Shown: positions 25,889 to 34,220, numbered from the stretch's first letter. The stretch is 54,373 nucleotides of DNA from Sulfitobacter sp. HI0040 (GCF_001634885.1 NZ_LWEX01000146.1:1-54373), one strand, 5' to 3'. Numbers and translations: made by a program. The notes: a model not told the origin generated them from the sequence alone.

Positions 25889-26110
25889 TCAGAAGCCGAG
25901 GCCGGCGTACTTGCTCTTGAACTTCGAAACGCGACCGCCGGTGTCCATCAAGCGGGAGGTGCCGCCGGTCCAGGCCGGGTGCACCGAAGGATCGATATCC
26001 AGCGACAGCTGGTCGCCTTCCTTGCCCCATGTCGACTTCATCTTCACGACGGTGCCGTCGGTCATCTTGACGTCGATCATGTGGTATTCGGGATGTGTAT
26101 CGGCTTTCAT
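25889..26110 (-). CDS. rpmE: 50S ribosomal protein L31
   Basis: 73 residues. The sequence around [14 protein letters not shown] and the [15 protein letters not shown] motif, plus the ending [12 protein letters not shown], is the alphaproteobacterial L31 form. It has no CxxC zinc motif, so it is the zinc-independent (C-minus) kind. It lies 5 nt behind rplS and is surely co-transcribed, then followed by a strong terminator. Confidence 0.97.
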   Translation of the reverse strand: MKADTHPEYHMIDVKMTDGTVVKMKSTWGKEGDQLSLDIDPSVHPAWTGGTSRLMDTGGRVSKFKSKYAGLGF

Positions 26111-26115
26111 CGGGC

Positions 26116-26505
26116 TTATCCTTTCGCGTCGGCAGCCGCTTTGGGCTTGTAGTTTGCGTTCTCGGTGATGCGGGCGGATTTGCCCCGGCGGCTGCGCAGG
26201 TAGTACAGCTTCGCACGGCGCACACGACCGCGGCGCACGACGGTGATGCTGTCGATATTGGTCGAATGCAGGGGGAAGACCCGCTCCACGCCTTCGCCAA
26301 AGCTGATCTTGCGAACGGTGAACGAGCCGGCGATGCCGTGGCCGTTGTTGCGCGCGATGCAGACGCCTTCGTAATTCTGTACCCGTGTGCGTGTGCCTTC
26401 GGTAACCTTGAAGCCGACGCGTACGGTGTCTCCGGCGCGGAAATCAGGAATTTCCTTGCCCAGTTCGGCGATTTGTTCCGCCTCGATCTCTGCGATCAGG
26501 TTCAT
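26116..26505 (-). CDS. rplS: 50S ribosomal protein L19
   Basis: 129 residues with the L19 signatures [22 protein letters not shown] and [23 protein letters not shown]. It lies at the 30S-50S interface. In many bacteria rplS directly follows trmD; here an opposite-strand SDR gene lies between, and a good promoter of its own is seen about 180 nt upstream. A small hairpin lies just before the start. Confidence 0.97.
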   Translation of the reverse strand: MNLIAEIEAEQIAELGKEIPDFRAGDTVRVGFKVTEGTRTRVQNYEGVCIARNNGHGIAGSFTVRKISFGEGVERVFPLHSTNIDSITVVRRGRVRRAKLYYLRSRRGKSARITENANYKPKAAADAKG

Positions 26506-26526
26506 CTGACCTACTCCTTGAATTGC

Positions 26527-26542
26527 TCGTGGTGTTCCACGA
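26527..26542 (-). other. Hairpin in the rplS leader
   Basis: TCGTGG and CCACGA pair across a 4-nt loop, ending 22 nt before the rplS start on the - strand. It might take part in ribosomal-protein feedback, but there is no direct evidence. Confidence 0.3.
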
Positions 26543-26680
26543 AGTTATTGCGCGACCCAGAGCTTCGGGTACTGTCGGTGCCACCCGTGGGGGCCCGCCG
26601 AAGGTATCGTCGTCCTTGCTTGTTCTCGATCCGCGCACAGCGGAAAGCACCGGAGGCGACGTGCGACTCCGGATCGGCGC

Positions 26681-26709
26681 TCTATAGGCAGGAACGCCGT
26701 GGCGATCAA
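26681..26709 (-). promoter_or_regulatory. Promoter of rplS-rpmE
   Basis: On the - strand TTGATC (26709-26704) and TATAGA (26686-26681) are separated by exactly 17 nt, a good housekeeping-sigma promoter. The transcript would start near 26674 and have a leader of about 170 nt before rplS. This explains how rplS is expressed although it is cut off from the trmD operon. Confidence 0.6.
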
Positions 26710-26821
26710 GAGGAGTCTTGGCAGACGCTTCGGGCGCCTGACGTGGCGTTGGCCGGAAAGGGGCATTGTGCCTCAGGCGCGGCGCATTACGTCGGGTCGC
26801 AAAGATCGAAAGGAGATCTCC

Positions 26822-28534
26822 ATGGTACGCAAGACCCCCGGAACCGCGCTCGTCACCGGTGCCTCCTCCGGCATCGGACGTGAATTCGCCCGCTATCACG
26901 CCTCCAAGGGCGGGGCGGTTATTCTGACCGCACGGCGCGAGGAGGCGCTGGAAAGCCTCAAGGCCGAGATCGAAGAGCGCCACGGGGTGGACGCCCATGT
27001 CTTCGCGCTCGACCTCGGGGCGGCGGGAGGTGCCAAAAAGCTCTATGACGCGGTGAAAGCCGCAGGGCTGGACGTGGATATCCTCATCAACAACGCGGGT
27101 TTCGGCGGGCATGGCGCGCATCTTGACCGCCCGCTTGAAGACGAACTGGCGATGATCGACCTCAACGTGAAGGCGCTGGTCGAACTGACCCACCGGTTCG
27201 GGCAGGATATGGTCGCAGGCGGCGGCGGGCACATCCTGAATGTCGGGTCCACCGCTGGCTTCATGCCCGGTCCGATGCAGGCCACATATTTTGCGACGAA
27301 GGCTTTCGTCAAATCCTTCAGTCAGGCCATCGACCATGAAATGCGCCCCAAGGGCGTCAATTGCACGGTGCTCGCCCCCGGTTACGTCGAAACCGAATTT
27401 GCAGACCGCAGCGATCTGAACGGCACCGATCTGGTCAAGGGCGGGGGTGCCAGCGCAGAAAGCGTCGCCCGCCATGGCTACGACGCGATGATGAAGGAAA
27501 AGCTGGTCACCGTGAACGATCCGAAGCTGAAAATCGCGGTCGACTGGATCATTCCGATGCTGCCGCGTCGTCAGGTGTTGAAGATGGTCAAGGGCATGCA
27601 GACCAAGGAGGGGCAGTCAGCCTTCGGGGGTGTCCTTTCCGTGGCGTTCCCAAAGGTCAGGGCGCCGCTCCCGGGTCAGTTCCTCGGCCCGGGCGCGGCG
27701 CCAGCGCGCAACCTCGGCATGGTTGCCGGATGTCAGCACGGGTGGAATCTCTCGGCCTTCCCAGACGGCGGGGCGGGTATATTGCGGATGTTCCAGAAGG
27801 CCTGCGGAGTGGCTTTCCTCGACCGTGCTTTCGGCGTTGCCCAAAACGCCGGGAAGAAGCCGGACGGTTGCATCGATCATGGCCTGAGCGGCCAGTTCGC
27901 CGCCGGTCATCACGAAATCACCCAGGCTGACCTCGGTTACGCCGAAATGCTCCAGCACACGTTCGTCCACGCCCTCGAAGCGCCCGCAGAGCATCGTGGC
28001 CCCCTGCGCCGCCGCCAAATCACGGGCCATCCCCTGATCGAAGCGCCGCCCGCGCGGCGACATATAGAGCACAGGCCAGCGCCCAGACGCGCGGCTTCCG
28101 GCTTCCTGCAGGGCGGCGCCCACGACATCGGCGCGCATGACCATGCCCGCGCCCCCGCCCGCCGGGGTGTCATCCACGTTCCGGTGCCGCCCGACCCCGT
28201 GTTCGCGCAAATCGATGGTATGCAGTCCCCACAGCCCATCCGACAGGGCGCGCCCGGTGAGGCTGAGGCCGAGTGTGCCGGGAAACGCCTCGGGGAAGAG
28301 CGTGACAACCTGCGCGTGCCAGACATCGCGGGGCAGGGCGGTTTCCGCCATCAGATCCCGCGGCTTTGCGTTCGCCGCCACGCTCTTGCGCCCGTGGGAG
28401 CGGTTCATGGCGGTCATTGGGCAGCCCCCTGCAGAAGCGCTTTCTTCGCGGCACGCCGGTCTTCCGAGTCCTCGATCCGCCGATTGATGCGCAGCAGTTC
28501 CTGCAGGGTATCCGCATCGGGGCGCTTGTTCTGA
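26822..28534 (+). CDS. SDR-family oxidoreductase without a normal stop, open through antisense trmD
   Basis: The first 263 codons (to about 27610) encode a complete classical SDR: TGASSGIGREFARYHASKG near residue 12, NNAGFGG, the serine of LNVGSTAGFMPGP, and YFATK with catalytic Tyr and Lys, ending where relatives end (VLKMVKGMQTK). A strong AAAGGAG precedes the ATG. No stop codon follows: the frame stays open across all of trmD on the opposite strand and part of the next gene, closing only at 28534 (570 residues). The tail is arginine/proline/glycine-rich and looks like antisense of trmD, not protein sequence. Either translation really continues or the stop has been lost. The functional part is the first 263 residues; substrate unknown. 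Confidence 0.7.
   Translation: MVRKTPGTALVTGASSGIGREFARYHASKGGAVILTARREEALESLKAEIEERHGVDAHVFALDLGAAGGAKKLYDAVKAAGLDVDILINNAGFGGHGAHLDRPLEDELAMIDLNVKALVELTHRFGQDMVAGGGGHILNVGSTAGFMPGPMQATYFATKAFVKSFSQAIDHEMRPKGVNCTVLAPGYVETEFADRSDLNGTDLVKGGGASAESVARHGYDAMMKEKLVTVNDPKLKIAVDWIIPMLPRRQVLKMVKGMQTKEGQSAFGGVLSVAFPKVRAPLPGQFLGPGAAPARNLGMVAGCQHGWNLSAFPDGGAGILRMFQKACGVAFLDRAFGVAQNAGKKPDGCIDHGLSGQFAAGHHEITQADLGYAEMLQHTFVHALEAPAEHRGPLRRRQITGHPLIEAPPARRHIEHRPAPRRAASGFLQGGAHDIGAHDHARAPARRGVIHVPVPPDPVFAQIDGMQSPQPIRQGAPGEAEAECAGKRLGEERDNLRVPDIAGQGGFRHQIPRLCVRRHALAPVGAVHGGHWAAPCRSAFFAARRSSESSIRRLMRSSSCRVSASGRLF
27617..28417 (-). CDS. trmD: tRNA (guanine-N1)-methyltransferase TrmD
   Basis: 266 residues with the trefoil-knot SPOUT signatures: HNPDDTP-like HRNVDDTPAGGGAGMVM, YMSPRGRRFDQ, LCGRFEGVDERV and DFVMTGGELAAQ. 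It methylates G37 of tRNAs reading CNN codons. The start at 28417 overlaps the stop of the gene before it (ATGA); about 30 N-terminal residues precede the core domain, as I believe is usual in this family of bacteria. The whole gene lies antisense to the stop-less SDR frame. Confidence 0.96.
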   Translation of the reverse strand: MTAMNRSHGRKSVAANAKPRDLMAETALPRDVWHAQVVTLFPEAFPGTLGLSLTGRALSDGLWGLHTIDLREHGVGRHRNVDDTPAGGGAGMVMRADVVGAALQEAGSRASGRWPVLYMSPRGRRFDQGMARDLAAAQGATMLCGRFEGVDERVLEHFGVTEVSLGDFVMTGGELAAQAMIDATVRLLPGVLGNAESTVEESHSAGLLEHPQYTRPAVWEGREIPPVLTSGNHAEVARWRRARAEELTRERRPDLWERHGKDTPEG

Positions 28535-29199
28535 GGTGCCACCGGTTCGACGGCCGCGATCAGTTCATCAGGCAAGTCGCACAGCCGCAGCAAATCACCC
28601 GCCGGTCCCAACGGGTCATCGGCGCAGTCTTCCAGCCGGGTCACGTGAACGGGGCAGGGAACACGGCTCGCGATTTCGGCTGCCATGTCATCCAGCGCGG
28701 GAGCTTGCGGGTATAGTTCGGCAAAGCGCTCGTAATCCATGGTCATGTCAGAGCTTTTGACGTGTTCCCAATAGGCGGAGGCGCGCCATTCCGCGGCGTC
28801 GCGTGTCGTCAGATAGATCATGATGTCAGCCGCGGGGAAACGCCGCGCCGCGATGTCGCGCAGAACATAAAGCAGTTCGGGTGCCGCCCCGTAATCGGAG
28901 AGATCGCCCCGGCCCGGCAGATGGCCGCAAAGCTCCTCCGCCGATAGGATCAGGCTGCGGCGCGGCATGCCGGGCAGATCGTCGAGCAGGGCGGCAAAGC
29001 GGTCTTCGACCTTGATCATCGTCAGTGGATCGCGCCAGGTGGAATATCCCCGTGTCGCATGCAGAAGGTCGCGCATCTGGGCGCGCAGGCGGATCGCCAC
29101 ATGCTGTTTGAGCGTGGCGCGGTTCGTTCGCAGGATCGCCTGCACCGTCTTCGTTCCGGTCTTGTGAAAGCCCGCATGCAGGATGATCCGGCGCGGCAT
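28414..29199 (-). CDS. Sulfotransferase-like P-loop protein
   Basis: 261 residues. The N-terminal HAGFHKTGTKTVQ resembles the 5'-PSB loop of PAPS-dependent sulfotransferases, and later VLRDIAARRFPAADIMIYLTTRD fits the second nucleotide-binding part. Many such proteins in marine alphaproteobacteria have no known acceptor. It lies between rimM and trmD with ATGA overlaps on both sides, so it is translated with tRNA and ribosome maturation genes. That placement is odd for a sulfotransferase. Confidence 0.78.
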   Translation of the reverse strand: MPRRIILHAGFHKTGTKTVQAILRTNRATLKQHVAIRLRAQMRDLLHATRGYSTWRDPLTMIKVEDRFAALLDDLPGMPRRSLILSAEELCGHLPGRGDLSDYGAAPELLYVLRDIAARRFPAADIMIYLTTRDAAEWRASAYWEHVKSSDMTMDYERFAELYPQAPALDDMAAEIASRVPCPVHVTRLEDCADDPLGPAGDLLRLCDLPDELIAAVEPVAPQNKRPDADTLQELLRINRRIEDSEDRRAAKKALLQGAAQ

Positions 29200-29720
29200 C
29201 AGTCCTCGTCCGGCCCGGGCAGGACACCCAGCGGCGGATCGGCGATGATGCGCCCTGCCGAAAGGTCCACGGTAGGGACGGCGCTGCGGGTAAAGGGCAG
29301 GTAGACCGTGGCGGAGCTTCCGGCCAGCTGGAGTTCGAGCAGATCGTCCGCGCCGTGGTTCTGCACCGTCCGGACTTTGCCGATGAGGGTGCCGCCGGTG
29401 TCGTATACCTCCAGCCCGATGAGATCGGCGTGGTAGAATTCATCGTCCGGAAGCGATGGCAGATCGCCCCGTGCTGCATAGAGGTCGACGCCGCGCAACG
29501 CGTCCGCCTCTTCCTTGGTCGACACTTCGGCGATACGGGCGGCGAAGCCGTTCTTGATGGGGCGCAGGATGGCCAGGGCAAAGCTGCGCGCTCCTGCCGC
29601 ATCCGTGAGGGGGCTGTAGGTTTCGATATCCTCCGGATTGGCGCAGAAGCTCTTCACGCGCACTTCGCCCCGCACCCCATAGGCGCCGGCGATGGCCCCC
29701 ACGCACACCCTGTCCGTCAT
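29199..29720 (-). CDS. rimM: Ribosome maturation factor RimM
   Basis: 173 residues. The N-terminal [19 protein letters not shown] and the PRC-barrel portion [24 protein letters not shown] are typical. RimM binds ribosomal protein S19 and helps 30S head assembly. I set the start at 29720, because there it overlaps the stop of the small membrane protein (ATGA) and matches the family N-terminus; the longer frame is rejected. Confidence 0.95.
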   Translation of the reverse strand: MTDRVCVGAIAGAYGVRGEVRVKSFCANPEDIETYSPLTDAAGARSFALAILRPIKNGFAARIAEVSTKEEADALRGVDLYAARGDLPSLPDDEFYHADLIGLEVYDTGGTLIGKVRTVQNHGADDLLELQLAGSSATVYLPFTRSAVPTVDLSAGRIIADPPLGVLPGPDED

Positions 29721-29869
29721 TGCAAAAGCTCCGAGCCCACGCAGATCGTGCCGGTCCACTGGCCTTCGCCCGCGCTGCATTCGCCCCGCATGAGCGAGCG
29801 TTCGAAGAGGACGCCCATGAAGAAGCCGACCGCCATTACCATGATCATTATGCCCATCCGCAATATCAT
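29717..29869 (-). CDS. Small single-pass membrane protein
   Basis: 50 residues. A hydrophobic helix of about 20 residues ([18 protein letters not shown]) is followed by a short tail with two cysteines ([10 protein letters not shown] and TICVGSE). It starts inside the bluB stop and ends inside the rimM start (both ATGA), which makes it very likely translated. A GAGGAG is only 2 nt before the first ATG, so a start 12 nt further in is possible. Function unknown; the cysteines could sit in the periplasm as a disulfide. Confidence 0.65.
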   Translation of the reverse strand: MILRMGIMIMVMAVGFFMGVLFERSLMRGECSAGEGQWTGTICVGSELLQ

Positions 29870-30495
29870 CGCTCCTCGATCCGCAGGGCGGGGGCGCGCG
29901 TCTCCCATCCCTTGGTTTCAAGTTCCGGGGTCAGGGATACATCCTGTGGCCAGCCAAGGCAAAGATAACCGATCAGTTTCCAGTCTTCCGGCAGGTCAAG
30001 ATCCGCTGTCAGCCGGTCGGGATCGAGGATCGAGACCCAGCCCAGTCCCAGACCATGGGCGCGGGCGGTCAACCACATCAAATTGATCGCCCCCACAACG
30101 GAATAGCGCCGCATCTCGGGCATGGTGGCGGCCCCCAGCCCGTGGCCCTTGGTGGTCGCGTCATCGCAAAAAACGGCGAGATGTTCGGGCGCGTCCCGCA
30201 GACCGGCGAGTTTAAGCGAGGCATAGCGTTCCGCGCGCTCCCCCTCATAGCCCGAAAGCGCCTTGGTATTGGCATCGAGGAAATTGGCGAGTGCTGCATC
30301 CCGCGCGGATTGCGAGCGCACCTTCACGATGCGCCACGGTTCGGACAATCCTACGGAGGGGGCAAGGTTGAACGCGTCAAGGCAGACATCCAGCAGGGCC
30401 GGGTCCACCGGATCCTTGCGGAAATGGCGCACGTCGCGCCGCCAGCGCATCAGGTCGTGCAGCCCGGCACGGAAGTCTTTCGAGAACCGCTCCAT
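29866..30495 (-). CDS. bluB: 5,6-dimethylbenzimidazole synthase BluB
   Basis: 209 residues of the nitroreductase fold with the BluB motifs RWRRDVRHF near residue 17, [13 protein letters not shown] and [12 protein letters not shown]. It breaks down reduced FMN with O2 to form the lower ligand of cobalamin. The start at 30495 is 17 nt behind rpsP; the longer frame upstream is rpsP in another frame. Finding it inside the rpsP-rimM-trmD operon links B12 ligand supply to ribosome expression. Other B12 genes in the window (cbiB, cobD) lie 15 kb away. Confidence 0.92.
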   Translation of the reverse strand: MERFSKDFRAGLHDLMRWRRDVRHFRKDPVDPALLDVCLDAFNLAPSVGLSEPWRIVKVRSQSARDAALANFLDANTKALSGYEGERAERYASLKLAGLRDAPEHLAVFCDDATTKGHGLGAATMPEMRRYSVVGAINLMWLTARAHGLGLGWVSILDPDRLTADLDLPEDWKLIGYLCLGWPQDVSLTPELETKGWETRAPALRIEER

Positions 30496-30511
30496 GCCGG
30501 GCCTTTTGGTC

Positions 30512-30898
30512 TTATTCCGCGGAGTCGTCAGCAGCGGGTGCCGCTGCGGCTTCCTCGGCAGCGGCCTTCTTGGCGGCTTTCTCTTCGGCGCGTTCCTGCG
30601 CCTTCTTGCCGGGCTTGGCGCGGTTGGGGTTGTTGCGCTCGGTCTTTTCACGAACGCCGGCAGCTTCCAGCATGCGTGCAACGCGGTCGGTCGGCTGGGC
30701 GCCCTTGGAAATCCATTCCTGGATTTTCTCGACGTCCATCTTCACGCGGTCTTCGCTGTCCTTCGGCAGGAGCGGGTTATATGTGCCCAGCTTCTCGATG
30801 AAGCGGCCATCACGCGGCATGCGGCTGTCGGTGGCGACGATCCGGTAGAAGGGGCGCTTTTTGGAGCCGCCGCGGGCGAGACGAATTTTCATTGCCAT
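30512..30898 (-). CDS. rpsP: 30S ribosomal protein S16
   Basis: 128 residues. The core starts [40 protein letters not shown]; the C-terminal third is an Ala/Lys/Glu-rich extension typical of alphaproteobacteria. The ATG at 30898 has AAGGA at correct distance; the second ATG, two codons on, is also possible. It begins 12 nt behind the chorismate mutase gene. Confidence 0.97.
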   Translation of the reverse strand: MAMKIRLARGGSKKRPFYRIVATDSRMPRDGRFIEKLGTYNPLLPKDSEDRVKMDVEKIQEWISKGAQPTDRVARMLEAAGVREKTERNNPNRAKPGKKAQERAEEKAAKKAAAEEAAAAPAADDSAE

Positions 30899-30909
30899 GG
30901 TAGATATCC

Positions 30910-31212
30910 TTAGGTGTCTTGTTGCTGAGATTTGTGGTGCTGAATGACTTCAGCGATGATGAAGTTCAGGAACTTCTTGGCGAATTCGGGGTCCAGATCG
31001 GCCTCCTTCGCCAAATCTTCGAGCCGCGCGATCTGGGCCGCTTCGCGGCTGGGATCGGACGGGGGAAGGTCGTGTTGGGCCTTGAGCTTGCCGACGGCCT
31101 GCGTGTGCTTGAACCGCTCACCCAGGGTATAGACGAGGATCGCGTCCAGCCGGTCGATACTGGCGCGGTGGCCTTTGAGCAGCTCGGCGGCGCGGGTCAC
31201 AGGATCGGTCAT
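30910..31212 (-). CDS. Chorismate mutase (AroQ class)
   Basis: 100 residues, all-helical AroQ form. The first helix [41 protein letters not shown] contains the usual Arg, Lys and Glu/Asp active-site positions, followed by [17 protein letters not shown]. It turns chorismate into prephenate for Phe and Tyr. The start overlaps the stop of the acetyltransferase gene (ATGA). Confidence 0.93.
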   Translation of the reverse strand: MTDPVTRAAELLKGHRASIDRLDAILVYTLGERFKHTQAVGKLKAQHDLPPSDPSREAAQIARLEDLAKEADLDPEFAKKFLNFIIAEVIQHHKSQQQDT

Positions 31213-31730
31213 GCGGCCTCCTTGGGGTGGCGGTGGATTTCCACGGGCTGGCCATGCAGGGTGCCGTCGCCTTCGTGCACCGCGCCCAGCCGGGCCGCCA
31301 ATGCGCGTGATCGGGTGTTGTCCGGCGCGATATAGCTGATCACCCCATCGAGACCCTGGTTGGTAGCCGCATGGCTGCGTGCCGCGCAGGCGGCCTCAAA
31401 GGCGAGGCCGCGGCCTTCGAACCCGTCAAAGACATGCCAGCCGAGTTCGGGCTCATCCCAACCTTCGTTAAAGATCATGCCGACGCGGCCCGCGGTCGCA
31501 CCGGTCTCGCGCTCTTCGAGCATCCACATGCCATAGCCGCGCAGCATCCAATGACCGAGTGTAGCAAGGAAACCGCCCCACGCCCGGGGCCGCGAGTAAG
31601 GGCCACCTATCCATTGGGCGCGGTCAGACGCGCCGAAGGCCGCGAAGGCCTCGAAATCCGCCTCGCGCGGGGCGCGCAGGATCAGGCGCTCGGTCTTGAT
31701 GACCGGGATATCCACGACCGCGCGTGTCAC
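31209..31730 (-). CDS. GNAT-family N-acetyltransferase (RimJ/RimL type)
   Basis: 173 residues. The N-terminal IKTERLILRAPREADFEAFAAF is characteristic of the RimJ/RimL type, and the acetyl-CoA loop region ELGWHVFDGFEGRGLAFEAACA fits motif A. The substrate is unknown; neighbours suggest a ribosomal protein or protein N-terminus. It is coupled by ATGA overlaps to ffh before and chorismate mutase behind. Confidence 0.88.
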   Translation of the reverse strand: MTRAVVDIPVIKTERLILRAPREADFEAFAAFGASDRAQWIGGPYSRPRAWGGFLATLGHWMLRGYGMWMLEERETGATAGRVGMIFNEGWDEPELGWHVFDGFEGRGLAFEAACAARSHAATNQGLDGVISYIAPDNTRSRALAARLGAVHEGDGTLHGQPVEIHRHPKEAA

Positions 31731-33223
31731 TTCTTCTTCCCGAACCCCGAAAGGCCGGGGGGCAGGCCCATGCCGCCGCCCATACCGCCAAGCCCGCCGG
31801 GTAGCTTGCCGCCCATCTGCTTGGCCGCGGCTTCCAATGCCTTCGGGTCCATCTGGGACGGGTCCATGCCGCCCTTGCCCATCATGCCCTTCATCGCCTG
31901 CTTGAGCATGCCGCCTTTACCCATCTTGCCCATCTTCTTCATCATGTCGGACATCTGGCGGTGCATCTTCATCAGCTTGTTGAGTTCGGAGACCTCAAGC
32001 CCCGCCCCCTTGGCGATACGCTTCTTGCGGCTTGCCTGAAGAAGCTGCGGATTGGCGCGCTCCTTCTTGGTCATGGACTGGATCAGGGCGATCTGATGCT
32101 TGAGTATCTTGTCGTCGAAGCCCGCGTCCTCGACCTGTTTGGCCATTTTGCCCATGCCGGGCATCATGCCCATCATGCCCTGCATGCCGCCCATCTTGAT
32201 CATCTGTTCAAGCTGCATTTTCAGGTCGTTCATGTTGAACTGACCCTTGGCCATGCGCTTCATCATCTTCTCGGCCTGTTCGGCCTCGATCGTCTGCTGT
32301 GCCTTTTCGACCAGTGCGACGATGTCGCCCATGCCGAGGATACGGCCCGCGATGCGCTCGGGCTCGAAGGTTTCGAGCGCATCCATCTTCTCGCCCAGAC
32401 CGACGAATTTGATCGGTTTGCCCGTCACGGCCCGCATGGACAGCGCAGCACCGCCGCGGCCGTCGCCGTCCATCCGGGTCAGGACCACGCCGGAGATGCC
32501 GATGCGCTCATCGAAGTTCTGCGCGGTATGCACCGCGTCCTGACCGGTGAGTCCGTCCACTACCAGCAGCGTTTCGCGCGGATTGGCGACATCGCGGACC
32601 GCTTCGACCTGCGCCATCAACTCTTCGTCGATCGACAGGCGGCCCGCGGTATCGAGCATGTAGACGTCGTAACCGCCCAGCCCCGCCTGCGTCTTGGCGC
32701 GTTTGGCGATGGCCACTGGGTCTTCGCCTTTTACGATGGGCAGCGTATCAACGCCGATCTGCTGCCCGAGAATGGCGAGCTGTTCCATGGCAGCGGGGCG
32801 GTTCACGTCGAGCGAGGCCATCAGCACGCGCTTGCCGTCGCGGTCTTTCAACCGCTTGGCCAGTTTCGCCGTTGTCGTCGTCTTGCCGCCACCTTGCAGG
32901 CCGACCATCAGGATCGGCGCTGGCGGATTGTCGATCTTCAGGGCGCCGGGTTCGCCTTCGCCGGTCAAGGTATCAATCAGTGCGTCGTGCACGATCTTGA
33001 CGACCTGCTGGCCCGGCGTGATCGATTTGGTCACCGCCTGCCCGGTGGCCTGATCCTGCACCGCTTTCACGAAATCGCGCGCCACGGGCAGCGAAACGTC
33101 GGCTTCCAGCAGGGCGACCCGCACTTCGCGCAATGCGGTTTTCACGTCCTCTTCGGACAGGGCGCCCTGCTTGGTGAGGCGGTCGAATACGCCGGACAGG
33201 CGTTCGCTCAGGTTCTCGAACAT
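31727..33223 (-). CDS. ffh: Signal recognition particle protein Ffh
   Basis: 498 residues. N-domain, GTPase domain (P-loop GLQGGGKTTTTAKLA, then DTAGRLSIDEELM and TRMDGDGRGGAALSM) and a methionine-rich M domain from about residue 330, ending in a Gly/Met/Pro tail with GMGGGMGLPPGLSGFGKKK. With 4.5S RNA it targets membrane proteins. It heads the long - strand operon, with a good promoter 37-65 nt upstream of its start. Confidence 0.97.
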   Translation of the reverse strand: MFENLSERLSGVFDRLTKQGALSEEDVKTALREVRVALLEADVSLPVARDFVKAVQDQATGQAVTKSITPGQQVVKIVHDALIDTLTGEGEPGALKIDNPPAPILMVGLQGGGKTTTTAKLAKRLKDRDGKRVLMASLDVNRPAAMEQLAILGQQIGVDTLPIVKGEDPVAIAKRAKTQAGLGGYDVYMLDTAGRLSIDEELMAQVEAVRDVANPRETLLVVDGLTGQDAVHTAQNFDERIGISGVVLTRMDGDGRGGAALSMRAVTGKPIKFVGLGEKMDALETFEPERIAGRILGMGDIVALVEKAQQTIEAEQAEKMMKRMAKGQFNMNDLKMQLEQMIKMGGMQGMMGMMPGMGKMAKQVEDAGFDDKILKHQIALIQSMTKKERANPQLLQASRKKRIAKGAGLEVSELNKLMKMHRQMSDMMKKMGKMGKGGMLKQAMKGMMGKGGMDPSQMDPKALEAAAKQMGGKLPGGLGGMGGGMGLPPGLSGFGKKK

Positions 33224-33259
33224 GGGCCTATGCCCCCTCTGGTCGGTTGCGACCCAACC

Positions 33260-33288
33260 TATCTAGGAAGGATCGCGTTGTGTCGCAA
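33260..33288 (-). promoter_or_regulatory. Promoter of the ffh-trmD operon
   Basis: On the - strand TTGCGA (33288-33283) and TAGATA (33265-33260) are spaced by 17 nt, ahead of ffh by a leader of roughly 30 nt. The -10 is close to consensus. It is the only good candidate in front of this operon. Confidence 0.5.
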
Positions 33289-33316
33289 ACCCGCCCCCGG
33301 CCCGTGCCGAAGAGAC

Positions 33317-33332
33317 GAAACCAACTGGTTTC
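33317..33332. repeat. Palindrome in the ffh-azoR intergenic region
   Basis: GAAACCA and TGGTTTC flank AC. Together with a TCCCCGC/GCGGGGA hairpin at about 33370-33388, it gives the 297-nt gene-free stretch between azoR and ffh several stable stems. No coding frame is supported there. Confidence 0.45.
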
Positions 33333-33443
33333 GCCCCCACGGGCGTAACACGCTGGTGGGGGGCGATCCCCGCGCCGGGCGGGGACCGGAAGGCGATGCT
33401 CCCGGAAGTCGGGTTGCCATACGCAAGCAGGCATCAAGAGTCA

Positions 33444-33473
33444 ACGGCCCCGACGCAGGCGCGCCGGGGCCGT
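33444..33473 (-). terminator. Likely terminator of azoR
   Basis: A 9-bp GC-rich stem (ACGGCCCCG/CGGGGCCGT) with a 12-nt loop, 47 nt past the azoR stop on the - strand. The T-run behind it is poor (TTGACTCTTG), so termination may depend on Rho. Confidence 0.5.
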
Positions 33474-33520
33474 CAAACGGAACTGTATCAGCGGGAGCTT
33501 CGCCCCGCCTAAAGCGGATG

Positions 33521-34105
33521 TCAGGCGGCGGCCTTGAGTTCGCCAATCTGTTCATGCGCCTTGGCCACGGTGCCTTCGGCGTCCTGTGCCAGCGCGTCGG
33601 CGGCGACGAAGGTCACATCCGTGATGCCCATGAAGCCGAGAATGAATTTCAGGTAGCCGGTGTTGAAGTCCATGTCGGACCCGATTGGCGTTCCGCCGGA
33701 GGCCATGGCGACGATCGCGCGCTTGCCTTCCAACAGGCCTTCGGGGCCATTCTCGGTATAGCGGAAGGTTTCGCCTGCCCGCGCCACAAGGTCGATCCAT
33801 GCCTTGAGCGATGCGGGCACGGTGAAGTTATAGACAGGCGCGCCGAGCACGATGGTATCGGCGGCACGCAGTTCCGCGATCAGTTCATCGGATTGCTTGA
33901 GCGCCTCTTTCTGTTCGTCGCTGCGGCCTTCCGCCGGGGCGAAGTTGGCCTGCTGCCACGTGTTCGTGATCTGGGGCAGGGGAGTGCGCGCGAGGTCCCG
34001 GACGGTGACGTCGGAATCGCCCAACTGCTCCACGATCTTGTCCGTGAGATCCCGGGTAACGGATGTCTCGGTATTGGCGGAGGAGTCGATGCGAAGAATG
34101 GCCAT
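33521..34105 (-). CDS. azoR: FMN-dependent NADH-azoreductase
   Basis: 194 residues, flavodoxin-like fold. The N-terminal ILRIDSSANTETSVTRDLTDK and the FMN-binding LGAPVYNFTVPASLKAWIDLVARAGETFRYTENGPEGLLEGKRA with ASGGTPIGSDMDF are typical. It reduces quinones or azo compounds with NADH, protecting against electrophiles. It is divergent from a LysR-type gene, which likely controls it. Confidence 0.94.
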   Translation of the reverse strand: MAILRIDSSANTETSVTRDLTDKIVEQLGDSDVTVRDLARTPLPQITNTWQQANFAPAEGRSDEQKEALKQSDELIAELRAADTIVLGAPVYNFTVPASLKAWIDLVARAGETFRYTENGPEGLLEGKRAIVAMASGGTPIGSDMDFNTGYLKFILGFMGITDVTFVAADALAQDAEGTVAKAHEQIGELKAAA

Positions 34106-34220
34106 GTAAGGTTCCTTTCAATGGGTGCTGTTGTCTGTTGTTAGCCAAAATGGTTCTTGCATCGGCAAACACAACGATCAGAATGATCAGCATCATGTTC
34201 ATTCATGCACAGGTTAGCCG

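Noticed and set aside
31961-34144. A 727-codon + strand frame over ffh and azoR
   Set aside because: Antisense to two well-supported genes and spans their intergenic terminator region.
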